From positions 1 to 5,083 of the forward strand of contig PFMI01000001.1 of assembly GCA_002785165.1 (NCBI GenBank): a DNA stretch of 5,083 bases, given 5' to 3'. The notes beneath the pieces were generated by a model. The model saw only the letters and a list, made by a program, of their open reading frames with translations. It did no database searches and was not told where the DNA came from. Made by a program: the position numbers and the translations under genes. Positions 5,039 to 5,083 of this stretch are shown piece by piece. Origin of the DNA: a bacterium (Candidatus Gribaldobacteria) CG_4_10_14_0_8_um_filter_33_9 (GTDB lineage Bacteria > Patescibacteriota > Minisyncoccia > Minisyncoccales > CG1-02-41-26). Positions within the stretch are counted from its first letter, which is position 1; the number at the start of each line of letters is the position of its first letter.

Positions 5039-5083
5039 TACCAAAATAGTTTAAATTTTCGTGTCAAATCATTTAACTATGAC

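Noticed and set aside
1..5083. CRISPR array or insertion sequence
   Set aside because: No spaced direct repeats of the needed length and no transposase-like reading frame were seen on either strand.

Overview
This is an AT-rich window whose genes all lie on the minus strand, so it is best read from right to left. It looks like a chromosomal piece from a Patescibacteria/CPR bacterium, probably Parcubacteria-like. The evidence is a CPR-type type IV secretion pilin-like segment (VPCG, then CxxC, then IVPPLAILML, then a GWFxIDCP-like end), very low GC, tight packing, few Shine-Dalgarno sequences, and a prfB-ftsE-ftsX block. The lineage is inferred from these features and was not tested by a search. 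RF2 is present with its SPF and GGQ motifs, so UGA is a stop codon here. This argues against the Gracilibacteria/Absconditabacteria code.

Right half (about 5083 to 2150), core genes. prfB (release factor 2) needs a +1 programmed frameshift at CTT-TGA-C (4918-4924). Its true start is the ATG at 4990, in another frame upstream of the long open frame. prfB overlaps ftsE by 14 nt, and ftsX follows after 10 nt; together FtsE and FtsX form the division ABC-type complex that controls peptidoglycan hydrolases. Twenty nt later comes tRNA-Gln(CUG) with an encoded CCA. Only 6 nt after the CCA begins a secreted or membrane-anchored L,D-transpeptidase. The order release factor, FtsEX, tRNA, L,D-transpeptidase suggests one transcript that combines translation with cell-wall remodelling.

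The L,D-transpeptidase is the most unusual gene. It has a signal peptide, then a T4SS-pilin-like two-helix membrane module carrying an extra canonical EF-hand-like loop, then a proline-rich linker, then a C-terminal YkuD catalytic domain.

Left part (about 1029 to 1), accessory and decaying. An AT-rich gap of about 280 nt holds a run of five 7-nt repeats and a 16-bp inverted repeat just after the transpeptidase gene. Next are two out-of-frame remnants of an AAA/DUF4143 ATPase whose core has been deleted, a 44-codon N-terminal fragment resembling RarA, and the start of a HEPN-domain gene that runs off the window. The HEPN gene has a near-consensus promoter inside the end of the rarA-like fragment, placed so that its mRNA should be almost leaderless.
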